A program made the translations under genes and the position numbers. Source: Pengzhenrongella sp031582905 (GTDB lineage: Bacteria; Actinomycetota; Actinomycetes; Actinomycetales; Cellulomonadaceae). From it: 64,000 bases of DNA. The stretch lies in assembly GCF_031582905.1 (NCBI RefSeq), contig NZ_CP133990.1:310001-374000 (forward strand), given 5' to 3'. Positions 44,924 to 54,468 of this stretch are shown here, in pieces. A model generated the notes under the pieces. That model saw nothing but the letters and a program-made list of their open reading frames with translations. It had not been told where the DNA came from and ran no database searches. Each line of letters opens with the position of its first letter. Position 1 is the first letter of the stretch.

Positions 44924-46779
44924 GGTCGTCCTCCCTCGGGGTCTCGATCTCGGTCTCGGTGACGGGCTCGGTGTGGGCCTCCGCGATGGCGGGCTCGGTG
45001 TGGGCCTCCGGCTCCGCGGCGGCGCGGGACACGACGGCGCGGTACGCCCGCGCGTCGGGCCCGTCGCCGTCCATGAGCGAGCGGTGCGTGCCGACCGCCC
45101 GCACCCGCCCGCCCTCGACCAGCGCCACCTCGTCGACGGCGTCCAGCACGAGCGGGCTCGCGGTGACCACGACGGTCGTGCGACCGCGCCGGGCGTCGGC
45201 GAGCCGTGAGGCGATGCGGGCCTCCGTGTGGGCGTCGACCGCGCTGGTGGGCTCGACCAGCACGAGGACCTCGGCCTCGGTGAGCAGCGCACGGGCCAGC
45301 GCGACCCGCTGCCGTTGACCACCGGACAGCGAGCGGCCCTTCTCGGCGAGCTCGCCGTCCAGCCCACCGGGCACCGAGTCCAGGACGTCGCCGGCGTCCG
45401 CGACGTGCATCGCGCGCTCGAGGTCGGCCCGGCTCGCCCGGCCCCGGACGTCGAGCTCGTCCGCGAGGCGCCCGGTGAACAGGTGCGGGGTGGACTCGGC
45501 GACCACGACGCGCTCGCGCACGTCGGCCAGCCGCAGCTCGGTCAGCAGCGTGCGTCCCCAGCGCACCGGCGGCACGACGCTCTCCCCGCCGAAGCGCCCC
45601 AGCCGGGCCGCCACCCGGGCGCTGTCGTCCGGGTCGGCGCTGACCAGTGCGAGGAGCACCCCGGGCCGGACGACGAGGCCGCTGGCGTCGTCGACCAGGG
45701 GCGCGGCCGGCTCCGGCGTCACCGGCGTGACGGGGTCCTGCGCCGCGGTGACCGGCACCCGCAGGACGGCGAGGATCTTGCGCGCACCGACGACGGCGCG
45801 GGTCGTCACCCGTAGCGCCTCGGTCGCGGTCCACAGCGGCTCGGTGAGGAAGGCCGCGAACCCGTAGAACGCGACGAGCTGTCCGGGGTGATCTCGCCCG
45901 CCAGGGCGAGCCGCGCGCCGTACCAGACCACCGCGGCGAGGAAGAGGCCGGGCAGCAGGGTCTGCAGCGCGTCGAGGAGCGACTGCGTCTGCGCGACCCG
46001 CACCCCGGTGCGCCGCACGGTCTGGGACTGCTCCGCGTACCGCCCGGCGAACACCTCCTCGCCACCGATCCCGCGCAGGATGCGCAGGCCCGAGACGGTG
46101 TCCGCGCCGAGCGTGGTCAGCCGGCCGGACGCCTCGCGCTGGGCGGACTGCCGTCCCTGCAGCGGCTTGACCAGCAGGGACAGGATCCCGACGACGACCG
46201 GCAGCCCCACCAGCACGAGCACGCCGAGCGCGACCGACGTGCGCATGAGGAGCACCGCGATGGTCGCGTACGCCGCGACGCCACCGAGGAAGCGCGCCGC
46301 GATGGCGAACACCTCACCCATGCGCAGCGCGTCGCTCGCGACGGTGGCGACCACCTCGCCGGTCGGGAGCTCGGCGGTGACGGCGTCGCCGGTCCGGGTG
46401 ACGTGGCGACCGATGAGCTGGGACGACGTGAAGGCCGCGCGGAGCCAGTTCTCGACGTCGAGCCGGTGCCCGACGACGTTCGCGGCCGCCTGCACGAGCC
46501 CGACCCCCAGCAGCGCGGCGCAGCCCGCGAGGAGGGTCGACGAGACGCCGTCGTCCAGGCCGCCGTCGACCACGCGGCCGAGCATGTACGGCAGCAGCGC
46601 GCCGGCGACGTTGGCGACGACGCCGACGCCGATCGCGGCCAGCAGGACGCCGGCCTGCCGACGGGCGTGCCACCACAGCAGCGCGCGCGGCGACGTGAGC
46701 GGGGAGTGCCGGGGTCGGCGAGGGGAAGGGGCGCACAGGGGGCAACGGTAGGCGTGACCACGGACACCCCGGTACGCAT
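44904..46779 (-). CDS. ABC exporter half-transporter with degenerate ATP site (frameshifts near 45883 and 46738-46742)
   Basis: The partner of the downstream half-transporter. The membrane domain is clear (LLAAIGVGVVANVAGALLPY, MLGRVVDGG). The NBD has no Walker A glycine-rich loop (LVSADPDDSARV instead), Walker B VLVLVEPTSAVD lacks the Asp, and the H-loop His is missing. The signature LSGGQRQR is intact. One C is missing near 45883 (GEITPGQLVAFYGF expected). If the protein begins at ATG 46779, another C is missing near 46738-46742; the total then gives exactly 625 aa. A later alternative start is possible. This is a typical heterodimeric, asymmetric exporter. Confidence 0.78.
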
Positions 46780-46815
46780 TTACCCCCGCCGCCCACCGTG
46801 GGCGATGATCACGGG

Positions 46816-47226
46816 GTGACCACGCCGCAGCCCGCCCCGTCCGCCGCGAGCTCCGCAGCGAGCTCAGCCGCGAGCCCCGCCGCCACCCCGGCCGTCCGCG
46901 AGCCGGCCAAGGCGCGCGCGGCCCTCGGTCGCTACCGCGTGATGGCGTACATCACCGGCGTGATGCTGCTCGTGCTCGTGGTCGAGATGGTCCTCAAGTA
47001 CGTGGTCGGGGCGCCGGACGACCTCATGCGCTGGATCGAGTGGATCCCGTTCGCGCACGGCTGGATCTACGTGGTCTACCTCGTGACCGTGCTCGACCTG
47101 TGGTCGAAGCTGCGCTGGGGCTTCGGCCGGCTCGCGGTCATGGTGCTCGGCGGCGTCGTTCCGGTCATGTCGTTCGTGGTGGAGCGCCGCGTCCACGCCG
47201 ACGCCGAGGCCCGGCTGCCTCACTAG
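46816..47226 (+). CDS. DUF3817 small membrane protein
   Basis: A 136-aa protein from GTG 46816. After an Ala/Ser/Pro-rich start come three hydrophobic segments: YITGVMLLVLVVEMVLKYVV, WIPFAHGWIYVVYLVTVLDL and FGRLAVMVLGGVVPVMSFVV. The PFAHGWIYVVYL pattern is characteristic of DUF3817 integral membrane proteins, of unknown function. guaA begins 10 bp after the stop, and DUF3817 genes commonly lie just before guaA in actinobacteria. The upstream in-frame ATG 46798 adds six residues and is less likely. Confidence 0.82.
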   Translation: MTTPQPAPSAASSAASSAASPAATPAVREPAKARAALGRYRVMAYITGVMLLVLVVEMVLKYVVGAPDDLMRWIEWIPFAHGWIYVVYLVTVLDLWSKLRWGFGRLAVMVLGGVVPVMSFVVERRVHADAEARLPH

Positions 47227-47236
47227 ACTCAGCGCC

Positions 47237-48886
47237 GTGACCGACACCCCGCAGCCCGTCGCGCCCGAGCCCTCCGACCTCGCAGAGGTCGACCCCGCAC
47301 AGGCCGCCTCCGTGGTCGGTGCGCCGTCCCACCGGCCGGTCCTCGTCGTGGACTTCGGCGCCCAGTACGCCCAGCTCATCGCCCGGCGCGTGCGCGAGGC
47401 GAACGTCTACTCCGAGATCGTCCCGCACACCGCGAGCGTCGACGAGATGCTCGCCCGCGACCCGTCCGCGATCATCCTGTCCGGCGGGCCCTCGAGCGTG
47501 TACGCCGACGACGCCCCCGGGGTGGACCCGGCGCTGTTCGAGACCGGCGTGCCCGTGCTGGGCATCTGCTACGGCTTCCAGGCGATGGCGCAGGCCCTCG
47601 GCGGGACCGTGGCCCGCACCGGACGCAGCGAGTACGGCGGCACGTCCGTGGCCGTCGCGCGCTCCGGCGACCTGCTGCAGGGCTCGCCCGCGCAGCAGGC
47701 GGTCTGGATGAGCCACGGTGACGCGGTGCAGTCCGCGCCCGAGGGCTTCGACGTCCTCGCGACGTCGCCCGGTTCACCGGTCGCCGCGTTCGAGGACCGG
47801 GAGCGGCGCCTGTACGGGCTGCAGTGGCACCCCGAGGTCAAGCACTCGCCCATGGGGCAGCGCGCGCTCGAGAACTTCCTGTACGACGGCGCCCGCCTGA
47901 AGCCCGACTGGAACGCGGGCAACGTCGTCGCCGAGCAGGTCGCCGCGATCCGCGCCCAGGTCGGCGACGCGCGCGTCATCTGCGGGCTGTCCGGCGGGGT
48001 CGACTCGTCGGTCGCCGCCGCCCTCGTCCACCAGGCCGTCGGGGACCAGCTCACCTGCGTGTTCGTCGACCACGGCCTGCTGCGCGCCGGTGAGGCCGAG
48101 CAGGTCGAGGAGGACTTCGTCGCCGCGACCGGGGTGCGGCTCATGGTCGTCGACGCCCGCGAGCGGTTCCTCGGGGCGCTGGCCGGCGTGACCGACCCGG
48201 AGACCAAGCGCAAGATCATCGGCCGCGAGTTCATCCGCGTCTTCGAGGACGCAGCCCGCGCGGTCGTCGCTGACGCGGGCGCCCACGGCGACGAGGTCAG
48301 GTTCCTCGTGCAGGGGACGCTCTACCCCGACGTCGTGGAGTCCGGCGGTGGCGAGGGCGCGGCGAGCATCAAGAGCCACCACAACGTGGGCGGTCTCCCG
48401 GACGACCTGCAGTTCGAGCTCGTCGAGCCGCTGCGGGCGCTGTTCAAGGACGAGGTCCGTGCCGTCGGGCTCGAGCTCGGGGTGCCCGAGGGCATCGTGT
48501 GGCGCCAACCGTTCCCCGGGCCGGGGCTCGGCATCCGGATCATCGGCGAGGTCACGGCCGAGCGGCTCGACGTGCTGCGCGCGGCCGACGCCATCGCGCG
48601 CGAGGAGCTCACCCGGGCCGGGCTGGACCGCGAGATCTGGCAGTGCCCGGTCGTGCTGCTCGGTGACGTCCGCTCGGTCGGCGTCCAGGGCGACGGCCGC
48701 ACGTACGGTCACCCGGTCGTGCTGCGGCCGGTCTCCTCCGAGGACGCGATGACCGCCGACTGGACGCGGCTGCCGTACGAGGTCCTCGCGACCATCTCGA
48801 CCCGGATCACGAACGAGGTGCCCGAGGTCAACCGGGTCGTGCTCGACGTGACGAGCAAGCCGCCGGGCACCATCGAGTGGGAGTAG
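47237..48886 (+). CDS. guaA: GMP synthase (glutamine-hydrolysing)
   Basis: Converts XMP to GMP. The class I amidotransferase domain has VVDFGAQYAQLIARRVREAN, the nucleophile in LGICYGFQAMAQALGG and the His-Glu pair in QWHPEVKHS. The PP-loop synthetase is GLSGGVDSSVAAALVHQAVG. The C-terminal dimerisation domain ends VTSKPPGTIEWE. It is 549 aa from GTG 47237. It completes the guanine pathway with guaB upstream in the window. Confidence 0.98.
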   Translation: MTDTPQPVAPEPSDLAEVDPAQAASVVGAPSHRPVLVVDFGAQYAQLIARRVREANVYSEIVPHTASVDEMLARDPSAIILSGGPSSVYADDAPGVDPALFETGVPVLGICYGFQAMAQALGGTVARTGRSEYGGTSVAVARSGDLLQGSPAQQAVWMSHGDAVQSAPEGFDVLATSPGSPVAAFEDRERRLYGLQWHPEVKHSPMGQRALENFLYDGARLKPDWNAGNVVAEQVAAIRAQVGDARVICGLSGGVDSSVAAALVHQAVGDQLTCVFVDHGLLRAGEAEQVEEDFVAATGVRLMVVDARERFLGALAGVTDPETKRKIIGREFIRVFEDAARAVVADAGAHGDEVRFLVQGTLYPDVVESGGGEGAASIKSHHNVGGLPDDLQFELVEPLRALFKDEVRAVGLELGVPEGIVWRQPFPGPGLGIRIIGEVTAERLDVLRAADAIAREELTRAGLDREIWQCPVVLLGDVRSVGVQGDGRTYGHPVVLRPVSSEDAMTADWTRLPYEVLATISTRITNEVPEVNRVVLDVTSKPPGTIEWE

Positions 48887-48910
48887 ACGCCCCCCGCGAG
48901 CGCCAGGGCA

Positions 48911-48949
48911 CGACCGGCCGGTCACCGAGGTGAGGTGACCGGCCGGTCG
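48911..48949. terminator. Hairpin terminator between guaA and GH6 gene
   Basis: A perfect 16-bp inverted repeat, arms 48911-48926 and 48934-48949, with a seven-base loop. It lies 24 bp after guaA and 47 bp beyond the end of the convergent GH6 gene, so it may serve both. Confidence 0.8.
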
Positions 48950-48996
48950 CACGTCCGACCCGGGGCCGGCGACGTCGCCGGCCGGGTCCTGTGTCG

Positions 48997-50577
48997 TCAG
49001 CTCACCCGGCAGGGCTCGCCGTCGAGCAGGACGAGCAGCGGCTCGGCCGCCAGGTCGCCGCGCGCAAGGAACCCGACGGTGTGCGACCGGCCGGGCCGCA
49101 GGTCGGCGCGGTGATCGGGCGCCCGCCCGGTCACCACGAGGCCCGACTGCGACACCTGCGCACCCCAGGCCCGCTCCACCGTCACGTCGCCGGGCAGCGC
49201 GAACTGCAGGTCCCAGCCCGACACGGTGTCGGTGCCGGTGTTCGTCAGGCGCAGCTTGCCCCGGACCAGGCCGTGCCGCTCCCGCACGTCCACGCGCACC
49301 GCGCAGGTGGGCTCGGCGAGCGGCTGCTCGGCGAGGGCGAGCAGCTCGGCGGCCTGCTCGGGGAACCACTGCCCGGCGGGCGGGTCCTGGATCCCGCGGA
49401 CCGGGTCGAGCGGGCCCCCGAGGCCGCGGTAGCACTGCCCGTCGGACTCGCCCGGCACCTTGATCCACAGCAGCGCGTCGATCACGGGGTTGCCGGTGTC
49501 CGTCGTGGGGAGCAGGCCCAGCCCGCGGTCCGGCGGGTTGCACCAGTCCTCGGGGTCCGGGTAGACCCCGGCCGGCGGCGTCCACGGGCCCTGGCCGTTG
49601 CGGCTGGTGTCCAGGACCGCGTGCTTCTGCGCGGCCCGGTCACGGACGAGACCGGTCGCGGCGAAGTCCTCGTCGAACTTCGCGTCGGTCATGTCCCAGG
49701 TGGCGAGGTCGTCTGGTGAGGCCGGGAAGTACTGGCTCCCGCACATGGACGGCTCGTACCCCTCGGCCGACGGCTCGGACGACGTCGACAGCGCGAGGCA
49801 GTCCGAGACCCACCCGGCGTACCGCTCGAGCCTCTCGGTCCGCTGGTAGTTCGACGCGTTGAGGAAGAACCCGTCCGCGCTCTCGACGCCGGCCTTGATC
49901 AGCCGGTCGGTCACGTCGCCCACACTCAGCCAGCCCGTGTGGGTGCCGTCGAGGTAGACGGCCGTCTGCGGGAGTGCGGTGAGGGCGTCGACCGCGTGGT
50001 TCAGCTGGGTGAACCGGTCCGCCGCGGCGGTGGCGGGGTCGAGCTCCGCGGGCTGGCACCACTCGGGCGACGTCGCCCCGACCGGGGTGTACCAGGGGAT
50101 GATCCCCAGGCCGTCCGGCTCCAGGACGACGATCGCCTCCCGGTCGCCGATGCCCGCGGCCACGCCGTCGATCCAGGCGGCGTACTCCGCGGTGTCGCGC
50201 GCGCCGCCGGCGGAGTACTGGGCGCAGTCCCGGAACGGCAGGTTGTAGGCCACGACGGTGGGGACGGCGCCCTGGGCGGCGGCCGCGCCGACGAGCGCGT
50301 CCACCTCGGCCTGGACCTGCGCCGGTGTGCCCGAGGTGAACCACGTCGCCGTGGGGACGGAGGCGAGCAGCAGCGCGTCGTCGCGCTCCTCGCCGTCGAG
50401 GCCGGCGGCGTGCTCGAGCGTGGAGCTGGTCCAGTCGACGTACAGCGTGGTCGACGGGTCGAGGACGTCGTCGGCGGCGACGGCGGGCTGCGCCACCAGG
50501 GCGGAGCCGACGAGCGCGAGGCAGGCTGCCGCCGCCGCGGCGGTCGCAGGTCGGTGACGGGAGGAGGAACGTGGCAT
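48997..50577 (-). CDS. Secreted GH6 endoglucanase/cellobiohydrolase with C-terminal CBM2-like module
   Basis: A 526-aa secreted cellulase from ATG 50577. Signal peptide residues 1-34 end PAVA. The GH6 domain shows VVAYNLPFRDCAQYSAGG, then VVLEPDGLGIIPWYTP with the general-acid Asp, and WCNPPDRGLGLLPTT. GH6 enzymes cleave beta-1,4-glucan with inversion. From about residue 425 a CBM2-like cellulose-binding module follows (KLRLTNTGTDTVSGWDLQFA), closed by a Cys near each end. No Pro-Thr linker separates the two, unusual for CenA-type enzymes. A CelR-type operator overlaps its start codon. It converges on guaA. Confidence 0.88.
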   Translation of the reverse strand: MPRSSSRHRPATAAAAAACLALVGSALVAQPAVAADDVLDPSTTLYVDWTSSTLEHAAGLDGEERDDALLLASVPTATWFTSGTPAQVQAEVDALVGAAAAQGAVPTVVAYNLPFRDCAQYSAGGARDTAEYAAWIDGVAAGIGDREAIVVLEPDGLGIIPWYTPVGATSPEWCQPAELDPATAAADRFTQLNHAVDALTALPQTAVYLDGTHTGWLSVGDVTDRLIKAGVESADGFFLNASNYQRTERLERYAGWVSDCLALSTSSEPSAEGYEPSMCGSQYFPASPDDLATWDMTDAKFDEDFAATGLVRDRAAQKHAVLDTSRNGQGPWTPPAGVYPDPEDWCNPPDRGLGLLPTTDTGNPVIDALLWIKVPGESDGQCYRGLGGPLDPVRGIQDPPAGQWFPEQAAELLALAEQPLAEPTCAVRVDVRERHGLVRGKLRLTNTGTDTVSGWDLQFALPGDVTVERAWGAQVSQSGLVVTGRAPDHRADLRPGRSHTVGFLARGDLAAEPLLVLLDGEPCRVS

Positions 50578-50590
50578 GGAAGCGCTCCCA
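50577..50590 (-). promoter_or_regulatory. CelR/CebR-type operator at the GH6 start codon
   Basis: On the minus strand the site is TGGGAGCGCTTCCA, one mismatch from the cellulase operator TGGGAGCGCTCCCA of Thermobifida CelR and Streptomyces CebR. It abuts and includes one base of the GH6 start codon. Repressor binding would block the gene until cellobiose releases it. The regulator is not identified here. Confidence 0.75.
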
Positions 50591-50944
50591 GATGTCGGGC
50601 GGTCCACGGTGCGTCGGTGCAGTCGTGGTCGACCGGGTCGGGCGTCCTCGCCCGGGCGGCGCCGCTCGCGGCGCCCCGATCGGCACTCACCGTGACCCGG
50701 GTCACAGGCGAAGTCAAGCCCCCGTGACGGATCGCGGTCGCGGCGGTGCGAGCTCGGGGTCGACCGCTGCGGGGCAGGACGCCGCGCCCATCCCAGGGGC
50801 TGGCACCGCCTGGACGACCCGGCGCGATGGTGGCAGCCTCGTCGGAAATCGTTATCCCGTCGCCCGCGCGGTCGTGCCCGGAGCGACCAGCCCATCGGCC
50901 TGTGCCGGACGGGCGTGCACACCGACATCCAAGGAGCTCATCGC
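50578..50944. other. Divergent regulatory region between GH6 and GH67 genes
   Basis: About 370 bp without a supported gene. It holds the CelR-type site at the GH6 end, and at 50844-50857 a less GC-rich imperfect dyad GGAAATCGTTATCC, 10 of 14 positions symmetric with a central CG, about 90 bp before GH67. An AAGGAG Shine-Dalgarno site at 50931-50936 precedes the GTG of GH67. The dyad is the best candidate for a LacI-type operator on this side. Confidence 0.45.
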
Positions 50945-53017
50945 GTGACCATGACGCCGGACATCGACCCGTGCTGGCTGCCGGCCCGCGCCCTGGCATC
51001 GCTCGGCACCCGCCGCGTCCTCGTCCTGGCCGGTGACGCCCCCGTCGCGGGCGCGGTGACGGCGGAGGTCGCGACGGCGACGTCCGCCCACGGTGGTGCC
51101 CAGGCGGCGCCCGGCGAGCACGCCGACGTCGTCCTCGCGACCCTGAGCGGGCTCGCGTCGCTGCCGTCGGGCGACCCGGAGAGCGCGGACACCGTCGCGG
51201 CCGCGCTGGTCGCCGCGCGGGACGCGGCCGAGGCCGAGCCGCTCGGTCCGGAGTCGTTCCTCACCGTGCGCCGCGACGGCGTCACCGTCGTCCTCGGCGG
51301 GGAGGGTGCGGGGCTGCTCTACGGGCTGCACCACCTCGTGCGCCGTGGTGCGGCGGCAGGGGTGGCGGCAGGGAGGACGGTGCCGGACGCAGGGGAGGCC
51401 GCCGTCGAGCGGCACGCGCCGGCGCAGCCGATCCGCATGCTCGACCACTGGGACAACATCGCCGCCGACACCCCGATGGGCGCGGTCGAGCGCGGGTACG
51501 CGGGTGCGTCGATCTTCTACGCCGACGGCCGCGTGCGCGAGGACCTGAGCCGGGTCGAGCAGTACGCGCGGCTGCTGGCGAGCACCGGCGTCAACGCGGT
51601 CGGCCTGAACAACGTCAACGTGCACCGCCGCGAGGCCGAGCTGCTCACCACCGCGCTGCCCGACGTCGCGCGTCTCGCCGCGGTCTTCCGCGCCCAGGGC
51701 ATCCGCGTCTACCTCAGCGTCGACTTCGCCGCCCCGATCACGCTGGCCGGGATGGCGACGTCCGACCCGCTCGACGAGGGCGTCCAGGACTGGTGGGCGC
51801 GGGCCGCCGCCGACGTCTACGCGCAGATCCCGGACTTCGGCGGCTTCGTCGTCAAGGCCGACTCCGAGGGTCGACCCGGTCCGTTCGCCTACGGCCGCGA
51901 CCACGCCGACGGCGCCAACATGCTCGCCCGTGCGCTCGCGCCGTTCGGTGGGACGGTCTTCTGGCGCGCGTTCGTCTACGACCACCGCCAGGACTGGCGC
52001 GACCGCACGACGGACCGCGCCCGCGCCGCCTACGACCACTTCGCGCCGCTGGACGGCCGGTTCGACCCGAACGTCGTCGTCCAGGTGAAGAACGGGCCGA
52101 TCGACTTCCAGGTGCGCGAGCCGATCTCCCCGGTGATCACGGCGATGCCGCGCACCCGGCTCGCCGTCGAGCTCCAGGTCACCCAGGAGTACACCGGCCA
52201 GCAGAAGCACGTGTGCTACCTCGGGGCGCAGTGGGAGGAGTACTTCGGCGTCCGGCTGTGGGGCGACGACCGCACGCTCGCCGACGTCGTCGGTGGCGTC
52301 ACCGCGGTCTCCAACGTCGGCGACGACGCCTTCTGGACCGGGCACCCGCTCGCGCAGGCCAACCTCTACGCCTTCGGGCGGATGGCGTGGGACCCGACCC
52401 TCGGCGCGGGCGACGTGCTCGACGAGTGGATCGCGCTGACCTTCGGCTCGGACGAGGCGGTCGCGGCGACGGTCCGGGCGGTCATGGCCGACTCGTGGCG
52501 CACTCTCGAGCTGTACACCGCCCCGCTCGGCGTCGGGTTCATGGTGCGCCCCAACCACCACTACGGCCCCGACGTCGACGGCTACGAGTACACCCCGTGG
52601 GGCACGTACCACTTCGCCGACCGCGACGGGATCGGTGTCGACCGCACCCGGGCGACCGGCACCGGGTACACCGGTCAGTACCCCGCGCCGTGGGACGACG
52701 TGTACGAGTCCCTCGACACGTGCCCGGACGAGTTCCTGCTGTTCTTCCACCACGTGCCGTACTCCCACGTGCTGCACTCCGGGAGCACCGTCGTCCAGCA
52801 CATCTACGACACCCACTTCGCAGGCGTCGAGCGGGTCGAGGAGATGGCCCGCGCCTGGGCGACCCTCGAGGGCGCGGTGCCGGACGCCGTGTTCGCGCGG
52901 GTGACCGAGCGCCTCGTCGAGCAGCGGCGCAGCGCGGTGGAGTGGCGCGACCAGATCAACACGTACTTCCTGCGCAAGTCCGGCGTGCCGGACGCGCACG
53001 GGCGCCGGATCTTCTGA
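50945..53017 (+). CDS. aguA: Intracellular GH67 alpha-glucuronidase
   Basis: A 690-aa protein that removes (4-O-methyl)glucuronic acid from the non-reducing end xylose of aldouronic acids. FVVKADSEGRPGP carries the general-acid Glu. VQVKNGPIDFQVREP carries the Asp, and LQVTQEYTGQQKH the Glu, which form the inverting base pair known from Cellvibrio GlcA67A. The C-terminal region SHVLHSGSTVVQHIYDTHF is conserved in the family. No signal peptide, so it works in the cytoplasm on imported oligosaccharides. Start GTG 50945, eight bases after AAGGAG. It is the first gene of the aldouronate locus. Confidence 0.93.
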   Translation: MTMTPDIDPCWLPARALASLGTRRVLVLAGDAPVAGAVTAEVATATSAHGGAQAAPGEHADVVLATLSGLASLPSGDPESADTVAAALVAARDAAEAEPLGPESFLTVRRDGVTVVLGGEGAGLLYGLHHLVRRGAAAGVAAGRTVPDAGEAAVERHAPAQPIRMLDHWDNIAADTPMGAVERGYAGASIFYADGRVREDLSRVEQYARLLASTGVNAVGLNNVNVHRREAELLTTALPDVARLAAVFRAQGIRVYLSVDFAAPITLAGMATSDPLDEGVQDWWARAAADVYAQIPDFGGFVVKADSEGRPGPFAYGRDHADGANMLARALAPFGGTVFWRAFVYDHRQDWRDRTTDRARAAYDHFAPLDGRFDPNVVVQVKNGPIDFQVREPISPVITAMPRTRLAVELQVTQEYTGQQKHVCYLGAQWEEYFGVRLWGDDRTLADVVGGVTAVSNVGDDAFWTGHPLAQANLYAFGRMAWDPTLGAGDVLDEWIALTFGSDEAVAATVRAVMADSWRTLELYTAPLGVGFMVRPNHHYGPDVDGYEYTPWGTYHFADRDGIGVDRTRATGTGYTGQYPAPWDDVYESLDTCPDEFLLFFHHVPYSHVLHSGSTVVQHIYDTHFAGVERVEEMARAWATLEGAVPDAVFARVTERLVEQRRSAVEWRDQINTYFLRKSGVPDAHGRRIF

Positions 53018-53087
53018 CCGCAGCGCCGGGTGCACGACGGCGGCGCCGTCCGGGGCAGGTCCCGGCGGCGCCGTGGTGCGTCCGGCG

Positions 53088-54118
53088 TCAGGCGGTCGCG
53101 GGCGGGGAGCGGTGCTCTCCCGGACGACGAGCTCGATCGCGAGGTCGATCCGCAGGTTGGTCGGCTGGACGCCGTCGGCGAGGTCGAGCACCATCCGGGT
53201 CGCGGTGCTGGCCATCTCGAGCAGCGGCTGACGCACCGTGGTCAGCGGCGGACCGACCCAGGAGACGATGGGGAGGTCGTCGTACCCCACGACCGAGAGG
53301 TCCTCGGGGATCCGCAGCCCGAGCTCGCGGGCGGCGCGCAGCACGCCGAGCGCCTGGTAGTCGCTCCCGGCGAAGATCGCGGTCGGCCGGTCCGGTCGGC
53401 GCAGCAGGTCGAGCCCGTGCCGGTACCCGCCCCCGACGAAGAAGTCGCCGTACCGGACCAGGGCCGGGTCGACCGGGATGCCCGCCTCGTCCAGCGCGCT
53501 GCGGTAGCCGTCGATCCGGGCGCGGCTGCACAGCACGTCGGCCGGCCCGGAGATGACGGCGACGCGGCGGTGGCCGAGCTCGACGAGGTGGCGGGTCGCG
53601 GCGAGCCCGCCGTTCCAGTTCGCGGAGCCGACCGTCGGCACGCCCGGCGGCGGCTCGCCGGCGGTGTCGACGACGACGAACGGGATGGACCGCGCCTCGA
53701 GCTGGCTGCGCTGGGCGGTGTCGAGGTCGGAGAGCACGAGGATCACCCCGAGCGGTCGGCGGGCGAGCACGTCGTCGAACCACTCCTGCGGTGGACGGTG
53801 CTCACCGCCCAGCTCGGAGAGCACCACGCCCAGACGCGCCGGCCCGGCGACGGCCTCCACCCCGCGGATGATCTCCGCCGCCCACGGGGCGCCGTGGTCG
53901 TGGAAGACGAGGTCGAGGAGGCGCGAACGGCTCTCGGGCCGGCCGACCCCACGGCGTGCGCGGTACCCGTGCTTGGCGATGGTCGCCTCGACCCGGGCTC
54001 GCGTCTCGGGGGCGACGTCCCGCCGGCCGTTGAGCACCTTGGACACGGTGGGGACCGACACGCCGACCTCAGCGGCGATCGCCGCGATCGTCGAGCGGGG
54101 TGATCCGGTGGTCGTCAT
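53088..54118 (-). CDS. LacI-family transcriptional regulator of the glucuronoxylan locus (frameshifted near 53104-53107)
   Basis: A 343-aa LacI/GalR repressor. The helix-turn-helix is at the N-terminus: STIAAIAAEVGVSVPTVSKV followed by LNGRRDVAPETRARVE. The sugar-binding domain has GLAATRHLVELGHRRVAVIS, ARIDGYRSALDEAGI and FAGSDYQALGVLRAARELGL. I use ATG 54118 (MTTTGSPRSTI); in-frame ATGs at 54130 and 54142 lie in or beside a palindrome. One C is missing in the last codons (coding CTCCCCGC needs five C), giving an end STAPPPATA and stop at 53088. It converges on GH67 and diverges from the importer genes. Confidence 0.88.
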
Positions 54119-54131
54119 CGTCCGCCTCATG

Positions 54132-54141
54132 TGAGCGCTCA
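54132..54141. promoter_or_regulatory. AGCGCT-centred palindrome at the LacI gene start
   Basis: A perfect palindrome TGAGCGCTCA, 14 bp upstream of the chosen LacI start. The AGCGCT core is the same as in the CelR-type site at 50577 and in two sites at 54285-54319. It is likely an autoregulatory operator. Confidence 0.5.
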
Positions 54142-54284
54142 TCCAGCCGGCGCGCCGTGACCCGGGGACGTCCTCGGCGCCCTGTGCGGCTGGTTTTCGA
54201 TCGTGAAGGTACCGCACTTTCGGTGGGTCCCCGCAAGGTCGGACATCGCGGAACAGCACCGCATCGGCCTCCGTCAGGCGCGGG

Positions 54285-54319
54285 AAGCGCTTGCTCCTCC
54301 ACGGAGAGCGCTTGCTGCC
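54285..54319. promoter_or_regulatory. Paired AGCGCTTGCT operators between LacI and importer genes
   Basis: Two copies of AGCGCTTGCT, with cores at 54286-54291 and 54307-54312. Their centres are 21 bp apart, two helical turns, so dimers would bind on the same face. They lie 150-180 bp before the permease start in a 350-bp intergenic region that holds no gene. Likely target of the divergent LacI-family repressor. Confidence 0.55.
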
Positions 54320-54468
54320 GGTGTCGCCCCGGGGTTGACCGGTTCCGTCACGCCGCCTACGGTTGCGGACGATGTCGGCGTGGACGCCGACAGTTTCGAA
54401 CCACGACGCGGTGGCGGAGGGCAGGACATGACGAGACGCACCCGGCTGCCGAGGACAGGTGGCAGCCA

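Noticed and set aside
53018..53087. Terminator between GH67 and LacI from repeated GGCGGCGCCG segments
   Set aside because: The segments are partly self-palindromic direct repeats and give only a short, ambiguous stem, so I did not annotate it.
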